A DNA stretch of 64,000 nt from AP-15 sp963795485 (lineage in GTDB: Bacteria; Pseudomonadota; Alphaproteobacteria; ATCC43930; CGMCC-115725). The translations under genes and the position numbers were made by a program. Shown one piece after another: positions 35,335-49,700 of this stretch (positions within the stretch are counted from its first letter, which is position 1; the number at the start of each line of letters is the position of its first letter). The DNA is taken from assembly GCA_963795485.1 (NCBI GenBank), contig CAWCIL010000006.1, positions 826,222 to 890,221 on the forward strand, read 5' to 3'. The notes under the pieces were generated by a model that saw only the letters and a program-made list of their open reading frames with translations, had not been told where the DNA came from and searched no databases.

Positions 35335-38100
35335 TCAACTTTCCCCGGCGGTGTCGTCGCCGATCAGGACGGAGACCGGGAAGCTAGCGAACAGCTCGGC
35401 AGCCGCAACCCGGTCCTGACGGTCGAGGCGGCGTCCGGTAAAGATGTCTCGCCAACCCGCACCCCGCGGCAGAACGATCTCCGCCTCGCCCCAATCGGCC
35501 GCCTCGCTGCCGCCAAAGAGCTGATGCACCAGGCGCGGCACGACGACGACGAGCACGCTGCCGGCATGGCCGCGCGAGAAGGCGCAGAGATGGCTGCTGC
35601 GGTCACCGGCGCAGTCGAGCGGCTGATAGTCGCCCGCGGCGAAGAGCGATGGACGGGTGACGCGCAGCGCCAATAGACAACGGGTTGCGAACAGCTTTTC
35701 GCGACCGTCCTGCCAGTCCGGAGCGAGGTCGCCCGGCCGCGCCGCCTCGGTCGTTTCGAGCAAAGCCCGCCGCTCCTGCCAATCGACCGGCCGGCGGTTG
35801 TCGGGGTCGACAAGGCTGAAATCCCATAATTCGCCGCCCTGGTAGATGTCGGGCACGCCGGGCACCGTCAGCTTCAGCACCAGCTGCGAGAGCGAGGTTA
35901 TTGCGCCCTCGCGGGCGATGGCGGCGAGAAACCCGTGGAACTCCGCGAGAAACGGATTGGGCCGAGACGCGTCGAGCACGCCGCGGACAAAGCGCTGCAA
36001 TGCCGCCTCGTATTCGGCGTTCGGGTTGCTCCAGCTCGATTCGAGCTTTCTCTCCCGGACCGCCTTGACCAGGTAGGCCTCCATCCGCTCGGCGAGGCGG
36101 TCGACCCCGGCGGCGTCGCTGGGGGTCAGGGCAGGGGGCCAGGCTCCGAACAGCGCCTGGTAGAACAGGTACTCGACATTGCGATTGGGCACGCTCTCGC
36201 CGTCGATTTGGGAGCGGCGCGAGCGATTGAGGCGCAGCCACTGGAACACCCGGCGGCCCCATTCGCGCGGCATCTCGGACAAGAGTGCCAACCGGGCGCG
36301 CGCATCCTCGCCGCGCTTCGTATCATGCGTCGCGGTCGTCACCATCGCCTGCGGCCACTGCCGGGCGCGCTGCTGCGCCAAATGGTGAAAGGCCGCGACC
36401 GACATGCCAAAGCGCCGCGGGTCGCCGCCGACCTCGTTCAACGCCAACAGCCGCACGTAGCGATAAAAGGCGGTGTCCTCGGCGGCCTTGGCCATGACCG
36501 GCCCGGTCAGCTGCTGAAAATGCATCGCCGCGTAGAGCGCGCCGCCGGGGCTCGGGTCGCGCTCCGGTTCGGCGGCCTCGCCGGTCAGAACCGTCCGGAG
36601 AAAGTCGAAAATGCTGGTTTCGGCGCCGCGCCAGCGCTTGCGCGCCTGTCCGATCGCCCAGTCGATATAGCGGAAATCATCGGCGCCGGCGCCGCGCGGC
36701 GAGACGTAGGTGCGATAGACCGGAAACGCTGCGACCACCTCTTCGAGGGCGGCCAGCACGCCGTTCAAGGTGAAGTCGCGGGTGCGCCGGTCGCGCATCG
36801 CCAACTGGTGGAACTCGCGTGCGATCACATTCATTTCGCTGGCGAGATTGACCTGCATGATACGCTTTTTGCAGGCGTAGAGAACGTCGTCGAAGCTCTC
36901 GTCGCGCGGCGCGAACCGGCGATAGAGCCGGTTCATCGCAGCCTCGCCCTCGGGATCGACAAAAAGCGCCAGCACCTGGTTGACGAAATCGTAGCCGGTG
37001 GTGCCGGCGACCGGCCAATCCGGCAGAATTTCGTAGCGCGCCAAAATTTTTTCGACGAGCACGTAAAGCGGTGCGTCGGCACGCTGCTGCAGCCGCTCGC
37101 AATAGGCTTGCGGATCGAACAGCCCGTCGATGTGGTCGATGCGCAGCCCGTGCAGCTGGCCTTGCTCGATCAGGCCGAACATCAGACGATGGGTCTGCTC
37201 GAATAGCTCCGGCAGCTCCATCCGCAGCCCGGCGAGGTCGTTGATATTGAAAAAGCGGCGATAGTTGATCTCCTCGGCGGCGACCCGCCAGTCGGCGATC
37301 CGATAGGATTGGGCTTCGAGCAGCTGGTGCAGTGGGGCAAAGCTGTCCGGGTCGCCGGGCCGCCCGGCGAAATGTTGTAGCGCCGTCTCGATCGCGCCGG
37401 CGACGCCGGGATCGCCGGCACGCTCGGCCAAGAGGCGCTTCAGCTCGGCCGCGCGTTCGCGCGCCGCCGCCGAGGGCAGGGCGCCGAGCGCCGCGAAGCT
37501 CACGGCTAAGCCGGAGAGCAATCCTTCGCCCGCGAAGATCGTCGGATAGGAGTGCGGCGAGATCGGAAAGCGGTGATCGAAATACCACGCGCTGAAACTG
37601 CCTTCATCGCGATCGAAACGCAGCGCGATCTCGCCTTTTTCGAGGACGACCCCGTATTGCTCGCCCAATACCGGGAGCAGCACGCGACCTTCGAGGTCGG
37701 CGCGAAGGGGATGCCAGTTGATGTCGAAAAAATGGGCGAACGGCGAATTGCGGCCCCATTCCAGAACATCGCGCCACCAGGCGTTGTCGGCGCCGATGCC
37801 CATATGGTTCGGCACGAAATCGACGATCAGGCCCATGCCGTGCGCCCGCAAGACCGCGCTCAGCGCCTGGAAATCCTGGTCGCCGCCAATTTCCGGGTTG
37901 AGCCGGTTGTGATCGATGATGTCGTACCCGTGGGTCGAGCCGGGCCGCGCCTCGGTGATCGGGGAGGCGTAGAGGTGGCTGACCCCCAATGCAGCGAGAT
38001 AGGGCACCACGGCCGTTGCGTTGCGGAAGGTGAAATCGCGGTGAAACTGCAGCCGATAGGTAGCCCGGATCGGCGTGCCGTTCTCGGGCCGGCCGCTCAC
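35335..38100 (-). CDS. treY: Malto-oligosyltrehalose synthase TreY
   Basis: 921 residues from a GTG at 38100 that overlaps the malQ stop; an in-frame ATG further up would lie deep inside malQ. The GH13 barrel begins ATYRLQFHRDFTF, with YASPITEARPGSTHGYDI, GLIVDFVPNHMGIGADN, the nucleophile aspartate in GLRIDHIDGLFDP, and the late PGVPDIYQGGELWDFSLVDP. It turns the reducing end of a maltodextrin into a trehalosyl unit, which TreZ then releases. It is the last gene of the seven-gene glucan operon and has no frameshift. Confidence 0.95.
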   Translation of the reverse strand: MSGRPENGTPIRATYRLQFHRDFTFRNATAVVPYLAALGVSHLYASPITEARPGSTHGYDIIDHNRLNPEIGGDQDFQALSAVLRAHGMGLIVDFVPNHMGIGADNAWWRDVLEWGRNSPFAHFFDINWHPLRADLEGRVLLPVLGEQYGVVLEKGEIALRFDRDEGSFSAWYFDHRFPISPHSYPTIFAGEGLLSGLAVSFAALGALPSAAARERAAELKRLLAERAGDPGVAGAIETALQHFAGRPGDPDSFAPLHQLLEAQSYRIADWRVAAEEINYRRFFNINDLAGLRMELPELFEQTHRLMFGLIEQGQLHGLRIDHIDGLFDPQAYCERLQQRADAPLYVLVEKILARYEILPDWPVAGTTGYDFVNQVLALFVDPEGEAAMNRLYRRFAPRDESFDDVLYACKKRIMQVNLASEMNVIAREFHQLAMRDRRTRDFTLNGVLAALEEVVAAFPVYRTYVSPRGAGADDFRYIDWAIGQARKRWRGAETSIFDFLRTVLTGEAAEPERDPSPGGALYAAMHFQQLTGPVMAKAAEDTAFYRYVRLLALNEVGGDPRRFGMSVAAFHHLAQQRARQWPQAMVTTATHDTKRGEDARARLALLSEMPREWGRRVFQWLRLNRSRRSQIDGESVPNRNVEYLFYQALFGAWPPALTPSDAAGVDRLAERMEAYLVKAVRERKLESSWSNPNAEYEAALQRFVRGVLDASRPNPFLAEFHGFLAAIAREGAITSLSQLVLKLTVPGVPDIYQGGELWDFSLVDPDNRRPVDWQERRALLETTEAARPGDLAPDWQDGREKLFATRCLLALRVTRPSLFAAGDYQPLDCAGDRSSHLCAFSRGHAGSVLVVVVPRLVHQLFGGSEAADWGEAEIVLPRGAGWRDIFTGRRLDRQDRVAAAELFASFPVSVLIGDDTAGES

Positions 38101-40271
38101 GGGCCGGCCCGGCGTCGGCGCGCCGCCTCGATCAGCGCCGCGGTCCGGCGCAGGTCGGGGCCGTCGACGATTTCCTCGAGGGTGCAGCTGAGGCGGCGGC
38201 GCCAATTGGGGTGCTGGTTGCTCGTGCCCGGCAGGTTCGCCTGCTCGCTTTCGCCGATCACGTCTTCGAGCTGGACCAGCATCAGCCGTGCACGCGAATG
38301 AGCGAGATAGCGCTGGATTGCGTCTCCGAGCTCGGGGAAATAGCTGGGCTCGCCGGTTTCCGAAAGAAACTTGCCGAGCTCATCCGCCCGCAACAATCCC
38401 TCGCCGACTAGCGCGTCGAGCAACAGGCGGCGATCGCGGCGGCGCTCGGCCGCCTCGACATCCGGGTCGGGACAGAGACCGAGCTGCCGGCGCCAGGCGA
38501 GATCGCGGCCGAGCCAGAACCCCTCGAGGGTGGCGAGGTCGTGCGTCGCCGCCGTCGCGGCCGCCAGCGGCGGGTATTCGGATGGCCGCACAAGAGCGCC
38601 GTTCCGGTGCCGCTCGAACCCCATCACCCGATAGGACAACATATTGGCGCTGCGCATCGTCTCGCGAAAGCCTTGCGGCACCGTGCCCAGATCCTCGCCG
38701 ACGACGGCGCAGCCGTGGCGGGAACTCTCCAGGGCAACGAGCCGCAGAAGATCGTCGAACGGATAATTCACATAGCAGCCGGCGGTCGGATCCATCCCGC
38801 TTGGGATCCAATAGAGCCGGTTCAGCGCCATCACATGGTCGAACCGCAGAACTCCGGCATGCTGCATATTGGCGCGCAGGCAGGCGATGAACGGGGCAAA
38901 GCCCTGCTGACGCAGCACCAGCGGATTGATCGGGGCGAGGCCCCAATTCTGCCCGAACCGGCTCAGCACGTCGGGGGGGGCCCCGATCGAGGCGTGCGGC
39001 ACCACCAGCTCCTGATCGGCCCAGGCCTCGGCCCCGTTCGGATCGGCGCCCACCGCAAGATCGCGATAGAGGCCCAGCGACAGCCCCGACTGGCGCCCCG
39101 ACTGGGCCGCAGCGGCGAGCTGCCGCTCCGCCTCCCATTGTAGAAACTCGAAGAACTCGACCCGGTCGCGATGCGCGGCGGCGAACTCGGCGGTTTCGGG
39201 CGAGCGCGGATTGCGAAGCGACGCCGGCCAGTTTCGCCATGAGAACCCGAGATGCTCGCGGCAGAAATGCTCGTGCAGCGTCTCGAAGACGGCAAAATCG
39301 ACGAGCGTCTGTCCGCCATCCTGCTGAAATCCGCGAAAGCTGTGGCCGAGCGCGGTCCGGGCAGTTTTGCCGTCGCCGAGATCGAGGCTTTGAAAGCGGC
39401 GCCACAATGCCTCCATGACCGGCCGCTTGCAGGCGGCGACCGCGCCGTAGTCGATCAGCGCGGCCGAGCGCGCGGCCCATCGCGTGGCGCCGAACGGTTC
39501 GCTCTCGAGCAAACTCTGCACGGTTGCATCCTCGGCGAAGCCGGGGACGGCCGTCGGGTCGATGTAGAGATAATCGAGGCGGGTCCGGCTCGATGGCGAA
39601 TAGGGACTGAGGTGCAAAGGCTCGGCCGCGAACCGGGCGTGCAAAGGATTGACGCCGAGCACCGCGGCGCCACCGCCTCCGGCGCTCTGGGCGAGAGCGG
39701 CGAGATCGCTGAAATCGCCTATTCCCCAATTGTGCCCGCTGCGCAGCCCATAGAGCTGGCAGGTCAGGCCCCAGCTGCGCGCCCCGGGTCCCAGTTGCGT
39801 CGGCAGATGGCAACGGGCGGGGGCTACGGTCAGGTTGAGCTGCACCGCGATGCCGCCGGCCTCGACCGCCAGCCGATGATATCCGGGCGGCAATCCGGGC
39901 GGCAGCGGAACGGCGGCCCGGCCGCCCTCGACTGCGAGTGTGATCGCCATCCGTCCGGAGCGCTCCCCGCCGTCTTCGAGGCGGCAGATCCACACGATTT
40001 CGCGGGCTCGCGCGGGCGTCCGCAGCACGAGCTTGGGGGACGGCTCTTCGGCGTGGACGAGATAGGTCGGGCTGAGTCCCAACGGCGCCGCGCGCTCGCG
40101 CTCTTGCAGCTCGGCTGCCGCCTGCGTCGGGTCGGTCGGCAAGCCGAATGCGCCGATCACTGCGAGCAGGGCCTCGTCCGCGGCCTCGCGGGGCTGGCCG
40201 AGCGCATCGGTGTAATGCGTTTGGATGCCGACGAGCCCGGCCAGGCGGACTAGCGCGGCGCGGTCGATCAT
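38097..40271 (-). CDS. malQ: 4-alpha-glucanotransferase (amylomaltase)
   Basis: 724 residues from the ATG at 40271, one base after the treZ stop. An N-terminal beta domain (~20-150) precedes the GH77 barrel: WGLTCQLYGLRSGHNWGIGD, SPYSPSSRTRLDYLYIDPTA, the nucleophile region VLRFDHVMALNRLYWIPSGM, the acid/base glutamate in VVGEDLGTVPQGFRE and the third acid in THDLATLEGFW. It transfers glucan segments between maltodextrins, resizing the chains used by TreY and GlgX. No frameshift. Confidence 0.94.
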   Translation of the reverse strand: MIDRAALVRLAGLVGIQTHYTDALGQPREAADEALLAVIGAFGLPTDPTQAAAELQERERAAPLGLSPTYLVHAEEPSPKLVLRTPARAREIVWICRLEDGGERSGRMAITLAVEGGRAAVPLPPGLPPGYHRLAVEAGGIAVQLNLTVAPARCHLPTQLGPGARSWGLTCQLYGLRSGHNWGIGDFSDLAALAQSAGGGGAAVLGVNPLHARFAAEPLHLSPYSPSSRTRLDYLYIDPTAVPGFAEDATVQSLLESEPFGATRWAARSAALIDYGAVAACKRPVMEALWRRFQSLDLGDGKTARTALGHSFRGFQQDGGQTLVDFAVFETLHEHFCREHLGFSWRNWPASLRNPRSPETAEFAAAHRDRVEFFEFLQWEAERQLAAAAQSGRQSGLSLGLYRDLAVGADPNGAEAWADQELVVPHASIGAPPDVLSRFGQNWGLAPINPLVLRQQGFAPFIACLRANMQHAGVLRFDHVMALNRLYWIPSGMDPTAGCYVNYPFDDLLRLVALESSRHGCAVVGEDLGTVPQGFRETMRSANMLSYRVMGFERHRNGALVRPSEYPPLAAATAATHDLATLEGFWLGRDLAWRRQLGLCPDPDVEAAERRRDRRLLLDALVGEGLLRADELGKFLSETGEPSYFPELGDAIQRYLAHSRARLMLVQLEDVIGESEQANLPGTSNQHPNWRRRLSCTLEEIVDGPDLRRTAALIEAARRRRAGP

Positions 40272-40272
40272 G

Positions 40273-42064
40273 TCAGGGCGCGGCTGGTGGCAGCAGAAAG
40301 AAGCTGGCATTGACCGGCGCTCCGGGTGCTGCCGACGAGTAAAGCATAGTTCCCGCGCTCGCTTCCGGCGGGGCCGGCATCGCGCCGCCGGAGAAATTCG
40401 CCGCGAGCAGCAGCCGCGAGCGGTCGCCGAGCTGCCACTCGACCACGAGCGATCCCGGCCCCGACACCCGGTAGCGGCCGGCGAAGGACGGCATCCCGGC
40501 GAGCCGCGGCACGATCTCGCGCTGCCGGATCTCGATCAGGCCGCGGTAGCGGGCGAGCCAGCCGGCATGCTCCGGCTGCGCCGCCTCGGCCCAGTGGAGC
40601 CGCGACATCGCGAATGTGCTCTCGGCCGTCGGGTCGGGAATGCGCTCGCGCGCGGTCTCGTCACGGAACTCGGGAAATTGCGCAAATTCGCGCCGGCGGC
40701 CGTCGCGCACCGCTTGGGCGAGACCGGGCTCGAAATCGCAGAAGAACGCAAAAGGACGCTGGCTCGCCCACTCCTCGCCCATGAACAGCAGCGGAATCTG
40801 CGGCGACAGCAGCACGATGGCGATGCCGGCATGCAAGGCCGGTTCGGCGGCGCGCGCCGCAAGCCGCGTGCCCATCGGGTGATTGCCGATCTGATCATGA
40901 TTCTGCAGAAAGGCGACAAAGGCTGTGGCCGGCAATTCGGCCGAGGCTTCGCCGCGCGGCTTGCCCTCGCGAAGCGGCGACGGCTCGCCCTGATAGGCAA
41001 AGCCTTCGGCCAGGGTGCGGCCGAGATGGCGGGCCGGCTCGTCCGCATAGTCGCCGTAATACCCGGAGTTTTCGCCGGTGATCAGCACATGGAGGGCGTG
41101 GTGCAGGTCATCGTTCCACTGGGCGCTGAAACGCTCGATCCGGCCGCCGTTCCGCCGCAGGCGGCGAGCCTCGTTGCGGTCGTTTTCGAGGACGAGATGA
41201 ACCGGGCGAGCGGTTATCTGCCGTCGGACGGTGTCGCCGATCTCGTCGATGATGTTGGGTATGGTCTCGTCGAAAATGGCGTGGACCGCGTCGAAACGCA
41301 GTCCGTCGAAATGGTACTCTTCGAGCCAAAAGAGCGCGTTCTGGACGAAAAAATCCCGTACTGGCCGGCTGCGCGGTCCGGCGAAGTCGAGTGCCGCACC
41401 CCAGGGCGTGTGGTGCCGTTCGGTAAAGAAATCGGCTGCCACAGCCGGCAGATAGTTCCCCTCCGGTCCGAAATGATTATAGACGACGTCGAGCAGCACC
41501 GCCAAGCCGCGGGCGTGGCAGGCTTCGACCAGCGATTTCAGCGCCTCCGGCCGGCCATAGCGCGAGGACGGGGCGTAAGGGAAGGCCCCGTCATATCCCC
41601 AGTTGCGCTCACCGGGAAATTCGGCGATCGGCATCAGCTCGACCGCGGTCACGCCGAGCCGGCACAGATGATCGAGATGGCGCGCCGCACCGCCGAAATC
41701 GCCGGTCTCGGAAAAGGCCCCGAGATGCAGCTCGTAAAGGACGATCTCTTCCCAAGGGCGGCCGCGCCAGCGGTCGTCGCTCCAGTCAAAGGCCGTGGGA
41801 TCGACCACCTCGCTCGGCCCGTGCACTCCGTCGGGCTGAGAGCGCGAGGCGGGGTCGGGAAACGGCTTGCCGTCGACGACGTAGCGATAGCGCGTGCCCG
41901 GCCGCGCGAGCTCAGTCGTTGAGGCAAACCAGCCTGCGGGTTCGCGGTTCATCGCCGCGAGTGTCGGGCTCGGGCCTTCGATTTGCAGCGACACGGCTTC
42001 GGCGCGCGGCGCCCACAGGCGAAAGCGGACCCCATCGGCGGCGGTTTCGGCGCCGAACGGCAGC

Positions 42065-42081
<17 letters not shown>
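40273..42081 (-). CDS. treZ: Malto-oligosyltrehalose trehalohydrolase TreZ
   Basis: 602 residues from the ATG at 42081, which overlaps the glgX 3' end by 17 bp. An N-terminal CBM48-like domain (VRFRLWAPRAEAVSLQIEG) precedes the GH13 barrel: NWGYDGAFPYAPSSRYGRPE, VLLDVVYNHFGPEGNYLP, the nucleophile in DGLRFDAVHAIFD and the acid in VLENDRNEARRL. HDQIGNHPMGTRL carries the third carboxylate. It hydrolyses the maltotrehalose linkage to free trehalose. Intact. Confidence 0.95.
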
Positions 42082-44339
<2,258 letters not shown>

Positions 44340-44427
44340 CGCCCGCTCAGCGCAGTTCGGTCAGGCGAAGAACGGCAGGGTAGAGCAGGCACCCGCGAAT
44401 CGGGATCATAACGCCTAGCCTCGACGG

Positions 44428-46762
44428 TCAGTCCGCGGTGAAGATGAGAACCCCGAGCGGCGGCAGGCGCAAGCGAAGCGCGTGCTGATTGCCGTGCATA
44501 GGACGCGGTTCGGTATGGACTTCGCCGGCATTGCCGAAGCCGCTGCCGCCATATTCGAGGGCATCGGTATTGATCCGCTCGCGATAGCGGCCCGGCCGCG
44601 GCACGCCGATCCAATAATCCTCGCGCGGGACCGGAGTGAAGTTGCACACGACGATCGCCAGCTCGTGCGGGTCGCGGCCGCGGCGCTGATAGGAGATGAC
44701 GCTCTCCGCTGCGTTGGCCACGTCGATCCACAAAAAGCCGTCGGGGTCGCAATCGAGCCGGTGCAATGCCGGTGTTTCGCGATAAAGGCGGTTCAGATCG
44801 CGCACCACTCGGCGCACCCCCTCGTGCAGCGGCTCGCCCAGGAGCTGCCAGTCGAGCCCAATATCGTGGTTCCACTCGCGTTCCTGGGCGAATTCGTCAC
44901 CCATGAACAACAGCTTCTTGCCGGGGTGGGTCCACATGAACGCAAAATAGGCGCGCAGACTGGCGAAACGCTGCCATCGATCGCCGGTCATCTTGCTGAT
45001 CAGCGAGCCCTTGCCGTGCACCACCTCGTCATGGCTGAGCGGCAGAATGAAGTTTTCGTGATAGGCGTAGAGCAGACCGAAGCTCAGATCGTTATGGCGG
45101 TATTTGCGATAGATCGGGTCGGTCGCCATATAGCCCAGCGTGTCGTGCATCCAACCCATGTTCCATTTGTAGCCGAAGCCGAGCCCGCCCACATAGGTCG
45201 GCCGCGACACCATCGGCCAGGCGGTCGAACTCCTCGGCCACCGAGGTGGCGCCGCTCAATTCGCCAAAGATCAGCTCGTTCATCCGCCGCAAAAAAGCGA
45301 TCGCCTCGAGGTTTTCACGACCTCCGAAGACGTTCGGAATCCATTCGCCCGCCGGCCGGCTGTAATCGCGATACAGCATCGAGGCGACGGCATCGACGCG
45401 GATGCCGTCGATGTGAAACTCGCGCAGCCAATAAAGCGCGCTCGACAGCAGAAAATTAGAGACCTCGCGACGGCCATAATTGTAGATCAAGGTGTTCCAG
45501 TCACGGTGAAATCCTTGGCGCGGGTCGGCATGCTCATAGAGGGCGGTGCCGTCGAAGCGGCCGAGCCCGTGCGGGTCGTTCGGGAAATGCCCGGGGACCC
45601 AATCGAGCAGCACACCAATATCGGCTTTGTGGCAGGCTTCGACAAAGGCCCGGAAATCGTCGGGCGCACCATACCGGCTGGTCGGCGCGAACAATGAGAC
45701 CGGCTGATACCCCCACGACCCATCGAACGGATACTCCATGACCGGCATGATCTCGAGATGGGTAAAGCCCATCTCGGCGACATGGGAAACCAGCTGGTCG
45801 GCCAGCTCGCGGTAAGTCAGATAGCGCCCGCCCTCGGCCAGGTTGCGGCGCCACGAACCGAGATGAACCTCATAGATCGCGACCGGCGATTCGCGATCGT
45901 TCTTTCGCCAGCGCTCGGCCATCCACACGCCGTCCTGCCAGACGTGGCGCGAGGGGTGCGCGATGATCGACGCGGTGCCTGGCGGCTTCTCTGCCTGCTC
46001 GGCCTGCGGATCGGCCTTCAACGGCAGCAGCTGCCCGTCGGGACCGTGGATCTGGTATTTGTAAAGGTGGCCCGGCCGCAGCCCCGGCACGAACAGCTCC
46101 CAATATCCGCTCGAGCCGCGGCGGCGCATCGGCATCCGCCGGCCGTCCCAAGCATTGAAATCGCCGACGACGCTGACTGCTTGCGCGTTGGGCGCCCAGA
46201 CGGCAAAGGCCACCCCCTCGACCCCTTCATGTTCCACGGGATGGGCGCCGAGCTTGCGGTAGCTCGCCAAGTGGTTGCCTTCGCCGAGCAGGTGTAGGTC
46301 GAGCTCGCCCAAAACCGGAGAGAAGCGGTAGATGTCGTCGAACTCGTGGGCGACGCCGCCGCTCGACACCCGCAATCGGTAACGAAACCGCTCTTGCCTG
46401 CCGGGAATCTCGGCCACGAAAACGCCGTCGCGGTGCAGCCGCTTGCCTTCGGCCGCGATCTCGCCGGTGGCGCTGTCAACGACCATCAGCTGTTGCGCGG
46501 CCGGCATGACCGCGCGCACGCAGATCCTGGCGGCGGTCTGGTGCATGCCGAGAAAGGCGAACGGGTCGCCATGGCGCGCTTCGACGATGGCCTCGATCTC
46601 CGAGTCTGGCTCGGGCTGGCTCGGTGCAGTCTGGCTGGGCCCGGTTTGGCTGGGCTCGGTTTGGCTGGGCTCGGGCTGGCTGGGCTCGGGCCGGCTCGGC
46701 GCGGGGCGTTCCGTTTCGCCGCGGTCCGGTTGCGGACGTCGCGGATCAGGGCGCTTCGCCAC
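44428..46762 (-). CDS. glgB: 1,4-alpha-glucan branching enzyme GlgB, one frameshift
   Basis: 777 residues after correction. A proline-rich linker (residues ~23-53) precedes two beta domains (DPFAFLGMHQTAA; GVAFAVWAPNAQAVSVVGDF). The GH13 barrel has WGYQPVSLFAPTSRYGAPDD, VLLDWVPGHFPNDPHGLGRF, nucleophile in DGIRVDAVASMLYRDYSR, the acid in SVAEES and PLSHDEVVHGKGSL. It introduces alpha-1,6 branches into GlgE-made glucan. An extra T near 45221 (GAGTTCGACC) shifts the frame; corrected, it reads AEESTAWPMVSRPTYVGGLG. The start overlaps treS by 17 bp. Confidence 0.93.
46607..46699 (-). repeat. 15 bp tandem repeats encoding a (S-Q/R-P/T-x-P) linker in GlgB
   Basis: Six near-identical 15 bp units give pentapeptides SRPEP, SQPEP, SQTEP, SQTGP, SQTAP, SQPEP. 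They separate a basic leader from the first beta domain of GlgB. The copy number is likely to vary between strains by slippage. Confidence 0.9.
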
Positions 46763-49700
46763 CGGCTGCCGTCCTTGTCTTGTCCAAGATGCCGAGAATG
46801 CCGTCGAGCGGGATGTCGACCCAAGAAGGCCGGTTCGCCAGCTCGTAGGACACCTCGTAAACGGCTTTTTCGAGAGTAAAGAAAGCGGTCATGTCGCGCG
46901 CCTGTTTCTTGCTCGCGGGGTAAGCGGGACAACCGCGCATCGTCTTGCGATAGGCGGCGCGAAACCCGTCGACCGCGCGCTGGCGCCAGGCTTCGGCCAG
47001 CTGCACCATTCGCGGCCCGGCCGCGGGCCGGGTTTCGGCCAGATGCCGCACGGCGGCGACGGCGGCGTAATCGAACGAGCGAATCATCCCGGCGACGTCA
47101 CGCAAGGGCGAACTCTTGATGCGGCGGGTGGCCAGCGGCCGCGAGGGCTCGCCCTCGAAATCGATGATGAAAAAGTCGTTCTGCACGACGATGACCTGGC
47201 CGAGATGGTAATCGCCATGAAATCGGGTCTTCTGCGCCGCGACTTCGTCGGGGAGCAAGGTGCGGATATGGCTGAGCAGCCGGTCGCGCTTAGCCAGCAA
47301 CTGCCCGGCGCGCTCCTTCGCCCGATCCGGAAGGCGCCGCTGCTCGCGTTCGAGTTTCGCCAGCATCGCCGTAGCCTCGGTTTCGAGCGCCTGACGCCAC
47401 CCCGCGATGTCGTCGCGGGTGATCGGCTCGGGGGCGAAATCAGGATCCGATCCGCCATGCTCGGCCAAAGCCCGGTGCATCTCGGCGGTGCGGATGCCGA
47501 TCTGGCGCGCCAGGGCCAGAAAGAACAGGTCTGGGTCGGCCAGCTCGGACGAGCGCGCATCGGTGGCGATCAGCGCATCGTCGAGATACCGCGTCAGATA
47601 GTTGAGCGCCTGGGTCCACCCGTCGCCCTGATTACGGACAAAGCCGAACAGCACCCCGAGAGCCATCCGCTGCGGCTCGTCGCCGCCGCCGACGGCGAGT
47701 TCGATGGTGGCGAGCGGCGGCGGGGTGTTGGCAAATCCGGCGCGCTCGACCAGAAACCGCGACATCTCGATTTCCGGGTGCGGGCCGGGTTGGAGCCGCC
47801 GATAAATCTTGAGCATCCCGTATTCGTCGAAGAACACCGAGCTGTTCGACTGCTCGACCCCGGAGCGGCGAACCGTCAGCCGTTCCGGTGGCGTCGCTTG
47901 CTGGTAGCTCGGCGTCTGGAGGCTGCGGATTTCGCCGCGATCGAGCGGCAGCCGGGCCTCGCCGGCGATTGCCTCCATCATCGCCAGGACAAACCCGTCC
48001 TGCGACAGCGCATCGACGAGGGCGCCCTCGCGGCGGAACTGGCGCAGTTCGGCGAGCGTGACCGGAGCAAGGCCCTGGCGCAGCTCGGTCTCGGAGGGCG
48101 ACCAGATCTGCGCGAGCGGCACGAAATAATGCTGCCCGTCCTCGTCGCCAAACCCGACATCGGCCACGGTCGCGAGGTAGGTCTCCGCTGCCGCACCATC
48201 TTCTGCTGGTCTGACGATCTCGCCTTGGGCCGCGACCGACACCTTGCGGATGCGCCGGTCCTTGGCGCCAAACCAGCGCTGGCGCATCAGAAAGCTCGGG
48301 ATGACGTCGCTTTCGAGCTGCACCAGATTGTGCGGGCGAAACAGATCGCCCCAGCCTTGGGGCATTACGAGGGTGACGAATTCGGGCGGTGAGGATTGCA
48401 AATTCGCCGCCTCCTGAGCGCTGAGCAAGAGCTCGAACCAGAAAAAGCTATGTCCTTGCAGGGTCAGCAGATAGGGGAGGTCGCCGATCGTCGGGAAGGT
48501 GCTGCGGCCAAGCAATTCCACCGGATAGCGCCCGCGAAACTCCGCGAGGTCGAGCTCGACCGCCTGCGGCGTGCGCGACAGGTTGACGATGCACAGGATG
48601 ACTTCGTCGCTATAGGCGCGCAGATAGGCGATGACCTTGCGGTTGGCCGGGTACAAAAAGCGCAAGGTGCCGCGGCTGAAAGCTCGACGCGAGCGGCGCG
48701 CCGCGATCAGGCGCTTCATCCAGTTTAGGAGCGACGAGGGCGACCGGCTCTGCGCTTCGACATTGACCGCCTCGAAGCCGTAGACCGAATCCATGACCGG
48801 CGGCAGGTAGAGGCGGGCGGGATCGGCGCGCGAGAAACCGCCGTTACGGTCGAACGACCACTGCATCGGCGTGCGCACGCCGTCGCGGTCGCGCAGAAAG
48901 ACATTGTCGCCCATGCCGATCTCGTCGCCGTAATAAAACACCGGGGTGCCCGGCATCGAGATCAAGAGCGCATTCAACAATTCGATCCTGCGGCGGTCAT
49001 TCTCCATTAACGGCGCCAGCCGCCGCCTGATCCCAAGGTTGATCCGGGCGCGCCGATCAGCCGCATAGTGGTTCCACAGATAGTCGCGCTCGCGATCGGT
49101 GACCATTTCGAGGGTCAGCTCGTCGTGGTTGCGCAGAAATACCGCCCACTGGCACGAATCCGGAATGTCCGGGGTCTGACGCATGATATCGGTGATCGGG
49201 TGCCGGTCCTCGGTCGACACCGCCATGTAGATGCGCGGCATCAGCGGAAAATGGAACGCCATGTGGCATTCGTCGCCAGCGCCGAAATACTGCAGCACGT
49301 CTTCGGGCCATTGGTTGGCCTCGGCGAGCAGCATGCGGTCGCCATAGCGATGGTCGAGCTCATGGCGCAGGCGGCGCAGAACCTCGTGGGTCTCGGGCAA
49401 ATTCTCGTTGATCGTGCCCTCGCGCTCGATCAGATAGGGCACGGCGTCGAGCCGCATCCCGTCGACCCCGAGGTCGAGCCAGAACCGCATCACGTCGGCC
49501 ACAGCCCGGAATACCCGTGGATTGTCGAAATTGAGGTCGGGCTGATGCGAATAGAACCGGTGCCAGTAATAGGCCTGCGCCGCCGGGTCCCACGCCCAGT
49601 TCGATTTCTCGGTGTCGACAAAGATGACCCGGGTTTCGGGAAACTTCTGGTCGGTGTCGCTCCACACGTAATAATCGCGGAAATGCGAGCCACGCTTGGC

